NCBI GenBank assembly: GCA_903930745.1
Contig: CAIYZX010000562.1
Location: 1-7,109, forward strand
From: an uncultured Chloroflexota bacterium
Lineage (GTDB): Bacteria; Chloroflexota; Limnocylindria; Limnocylindrales; CSP1-4
Length of the DNA stretch: 7,109 bases
Reading direction: 5' to 3'
Notes under the pieces: generated by a model
What the model was told of the DNA's origin: nothing
Seen by the model: the letters and a program-made list of their open reading frames with translations, nothing else
The model's database searches: none
Shown: positions 5,218 through 7,109 of the stretch, piece by piece
Layout of the letters: every line of letters starts with the position of its first letter
Position numbering within the stretch: position 1 is the first letter of the stretch
Program-made: the position numbers and the translations under genes

Positions 5218-6552
5218 CTAGTGTAGACGCTCCCCCGCGAGCGCCGCGATGGCGTCGGCGATCTCCGCGACCATCGTCGCGTCGGCGCCCTCCACCATCA
5301 CCCGAAGGACGGGTTCGGTGCCGGACGGACGGACGAGGATCCGGCCGTGTGGCGCGAGGCGGGCCTCCGCATCGGCAATGGCGCCCCGGAGCACGTCGTC
5401 CGCGTCCCACTGGTCGCGGTGCCGGACGCGGACCGCTTTCTGCTGCTGCGGCAGCAGCGGAATCTCCTTCGCCAGCTCGCCCAGGCCCATGCCGGAGGCG
5501 CGCATGACCCGCAGGAGCTCGATGGCGGTGACGATGCCGTCGCCGGAGCTGGTGTGCTCGCGCACGATGACGTGACCGCTCTTCTCGCCGCCCAGGCCGG
5601 CACCGGAGACCAGCATCGCGGCCAGGATGTGCTTGTCGCCAACCGGCGTCCGCACGAGTCGTCCGCCCGCCTCCTCCACGGCCTTCTGGAGGCCGCCGTT
5701 GGAGAGCACGGACACGACGAGGCTGCCGTGTGGCAGGGCACCGCGGCGGAGTCGCTCCAAGGCCAGGATGCCCAGCACCTGGTCGCCGTCCACGAGGTGG
5801 CCATCGCTGTCCACGGCCACGCAGCGGTCCGCGTCCCCGTCGAGGGCGAAGCCCACGTCCGCCCCGTGCTCGCGCACGGCCTCCATCAGCGATTCGGGGT
5901 GCGTGGCGCCGCAGTCGCGGTTGATGTTGTCGCCGTCCGGGCTGTCGTGGATCACCGTCACGCGCGCCCCGGTGGCCCGCAGGATCTCCGGGCCCACGTG
6001 CCACGCCGCGCCGTTGGCCGCATCGAGAACCACGTGCAGGCCCTTCCCGTCCACCGCCGTGGCCAGCGACGTGCGATGCGCGATGTACTGGTCCAGCAGG
6101 CCCGCATCCCGCACCAGCCGGCCGATGTCGCCGGGCGCCGCCGCCGGCAGCTCGTCCGCCTGGAGGATCAACGCCTCGAGCTCGTCCTCGAGATCGTCGT
6201 CCAGCTTGAGCCCGGACGGGTCCAGGACCTTGAGGCCGTTGTCCTCCGCCGGGTTGTGCGAGGCGGAGACCATGATCCCGGCCGCGAAGTGGCCGTTGCC
6301 GGCGAGGAAGGCCAGGGCCGGCGTGGGGACGACGCCCACGTCGTGCACGGTGGCGCCCATGCTGGTGGCGCCGGCGGTGATCGCCGCGACGAACATGTCG
6401 CCGGAGCGGCGCGTGTCCTGGCCCACGACGAGCGCTCCCCCGTCCTTCAGGACCTGGTGCGCCGTGGCGCGGCCGAGGGCGAAGGCGAGGGACGGGCGCA
6501 GGTCCTTGTTGGCCGCGCCGCGGATGCCGTCGGTGCCGAAGAGGCGCGTCAT
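5218..6552 (-). CDS. glmM: Phosphoglucosamine mutase
   Basis: Cytoplasmic enzyme that interconverts glucosamine-6-phosphate and glucosamine-1-phosphate, the second step towards UDP-GlcNAc, peptidoglycan and other envelope sugars. The 444-residue length is normal for GlmM. All four alpha-D-phosphohexomutase signatures are present in order: the N-terminal RLFGTDGIRG; the phosphoserine loop SASHNP at residues 96-101, with the serine that carries phosphate at 98; the metal loop DGDADR at 238-243; the sugar loop GEKSGH at 322-327; and the phosphate loop RPSGTEP at 408-414. S-H-N-P together with the GEKSGH form points to GlmM rather than a phosphomannomutase, and the neighbouring glmS agrees. GlmM needs phosphorylation of the active serine. 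In species with CdaA, GlmM is known to bind and inhibit the cyclase; whether that holds here is inference from the adjacent cdaR. The ATG start has an AAGGAG site five bases upstream. Confidence 0.97.
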   Translation of the reverse strand: MTRLFGTDGIRGAANKDLRPSLAFALGRATAHQVLKDGGALVVGQDTRRSGDMFVAAITAGATSMGATVHDVGVVPTPALAFLAGNGHFAAGIMVSASHNPAEDNGLKVLDPSGLKLDDDLEDELEALILQADELPAAAPGDIGRLVRDAGLLDQYIAHRTSLATAVDGKGLHVVLDAANGAAWHVGPEILRATGARVTVIHDSPDGDNINRDCGATHPESLMEAVREHGADVGFALDGDADRCVAVDSDGHLVDGDQVLGILALERLRRGALPHGSLVVSVLSNGGLQKAVEEAGGRLVRTPVGDKHILAAMLVSGAGLGGEKSGHVIVREHTSSGDGIVTAIELLRVMRASGMGLGELAKEIPLLPQQQKAVRVRHRDQWDADDVLRGAIADAEARLAPHGRILVRPSGTEPVLRVMVEGADATMVAEIADAIAALAGERLH

Positions 6553-6557
6553 GCAGG

Positions 6558-6563
6558 CTCCTT
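6558..6563 (-). promoter_or_regulatory. Ribosome binding site of glmM
   Basis: The coding strand reads AAGGAG with five bases between it and the ATG at 6552-6550. This is the strongest and best-placed Shine-Dalgarno sequence in the window and fixes the glmM start. It sits in the 34-bp gap after cdaR, so glmM is translated independently of its neighbour. Confidence 0.8.
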
Positions 6564-6586
6564 GGAGGTGTGGTCGCGCGTCCCGG

Positions 6587-7109
6587 TCATGGGGCCGGCG
6601 TCGGCGTGGGTGACGGGGACGGGGCGGGCGTGGGTGACGGAGACGGGGCGGGCGTGGCCCGAGCCGTGACCGTGACGGTCACGGTGGAGGGCGAGATGTC
6701 CGCGACCGTCACGCCGGACGGGAGCGACGGCACCACCGCCACCTCGTGGGACCCCGGCTCCAGGCTGGTGACGTTGAGCGCCACAACGATGGGGGCGGCA
6801 CTGAGCGTGTCCAGGTCCGCCGTGGAGCCGAACAGGGTCAGGAGGACGTGCAGGTCCGACAGGTCGTAGGTGTACGCGCCGCTGATCCCGTCCATCCGGA
6901 TCCCGGCCACGTAGGTGCGCGTCTCGGTCACGGGCGCGATGGTCACGATGACGCGCACGGTTGCCACGCCAACCGGCGAAACCCCGGGCGGCAGCGCGAG
7001 GACCACGTCGGCGGTGACGTCCCTCGTGGCGCCCGTGACGGCGACGGGCGCGGTGTCGGCCGCGGTGAGCGCCTGGAGCTGCTCGGCGTCCCCCATCACC
7101 GTGACCACG
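6587..7109 (-). CDS. cdaR: CdaR/YbbR-like protein, C-terminal part (N-terminus beyond right edge)
   Basis: The frame is open to the right edge, so only the last 173-174 residues are present; the GTG at the edge is an internal valine, not a start. The visible part is beta-rich and reads as two YbbR-type repeats: one ending near visible residue 65 (a V-T-V-x-G strand, then an LPPGV turn and alternating V-x-V strands) and one from about 67 to 149 (the second LPSGV turn, then S-P-S-T-V-T-V-T-V). No cysteines and no transmembrane segment are visible. The last 25 or so residues are a Pro/Ser/Thr/Ala tail. CdaR proteins are membrane-anchored, extracytoplasmic regulators of the diadenylate cyclase CdaA and are usually encoded between cdaA and glmM. 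The 34-bp gap to glmM fits that arrangement and is the main reason for this name. I infer the family from repeat style plus context; the anchor segment is not in the window. Confidence 0.8.
   Translation of the reverse strand, partial: VVTVMGDAEQLQALTAADTAPVAVTGATRDVTADVVLALPPGVSPVGVATVRVIVTIAPVTETRTYVAGIRMDGISGAYTYDLSDLHVLLTLFGSTADLDTLSAAPIVVALNVTSLEPGSHEVAVVPSLPSGVTVADISPSTVTVTVTARATPAPSPSPTPAPSPSPTPTPAP
6605..6652 (-). repeat. Two tandem 24-bp units encoding a Pro/Ser/Thr repeat at the CdaR C-terminus
   Basis: Positions 6605-6628 and 6629-6652 are the same 24 bases with one difference (g at 6617, a at 6641). On the coding strand each unit is eight codons giving an alternating proline pattern of the type TPAPSPSP; the single difference is TCC versus TCT and is silent for serine. 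A shortened third unit (TPTPAP) closes the protein. The in-frame length and silent change indicate a duplicated coding segment rather than a regulatory repeat. The product is expected to be a flexible, extended tail. Confidence 0.85.

Noticed and set aside
2620..5226. 868-residue open frame on the plus strand
   Set aside because: It lies antisense to glmS, acpS and the start of nnrD, is rich in His, Arg, Gly and Ala with no recognisable domain, and is the usual by-product of high-GC coding sequence. The minus-strand genes have complete catalytic motifs.
5347..6669. 440-residue open frame on the plus strand
   Set aside because: It is antisense to glmM and the end of cdaR, with no coherent motif; its tail merely reads the proline-repeat DNA backwards.
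6669..6685. Perfect inverted repeat accgtgac-g-gtcacggt
   Set aside because: It lies within the CdaR coding region and is produced by alternating Val and Thr codons; no sign of an operator.

Overview
The window is a single-direction, GC-rich stretch (roughly 70% by eye, not counted) with every credible gene on the minus strand. Reading in the direction of transcription (right to left), the order is: the C-terminal end of a CdaR/YbbR-like protein, glmM, glmS, acpS, nnrD (NAD(P)HX dehydratase), alr, a small unrecognised protein of 96 residues, and possibly the first codons of another gene cut by the left edge. Gaps are 34, 48 and 3 bp, then an 8-bp overlap, then 2, 7 and about 27 bp. This is what a single operon looks like. 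I see no promoter, intrinsic terminator, RNA gene, mobile element, CRISPR array or intergenic stretch longer than 48 bp.

The right half (about 3340-7109) makes amino sugar for the cell wall. GlmS converts fructose-6-phosphate and glutamine to glucosamine-6-phosphate, and GlmM isomerises that to glucosamine-1-phosphate for UDP-GlcNAc. The CdaR-type protein directly upstream of glmM is the usual partner of the c-di-AMP cyclase CdaA; cdaA would lie beyond the right edge. The left half (about 66-3336) holds AcpS (activation of acyl carrier protein), NnrD (repair of hydrated nicotinamide cofactors) and Alr (D-alanine for peptidoglycan). The theme is envelope-precursor supply plus housekeeping.

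The glmS-acpS-nnr-alr order is familiar from Actinobacteria, while cdaR-glmM is typical of Firmicutes and of some Chloroflexota and relatives. High GC, GTG starts, tight spacing and the mix of the two arrangements make me favour a high-GC Chloroflexota-type bacterium. This is inference from gene order and composition, not from a phylogenetic marker.

I do not see an unknown biological system here. The points worth a second look are a 53-residue helical C-terminal extension on AcpS, non-standard active-site positions and a C-terminal tail in Alr, a proline-rich repeat tail on CdaR, an NnrD that is not fused to an epimerase, the unknown 96-residue protein, and a recurring GGTGGAG ribosome-binding context at three successive gene junctions.
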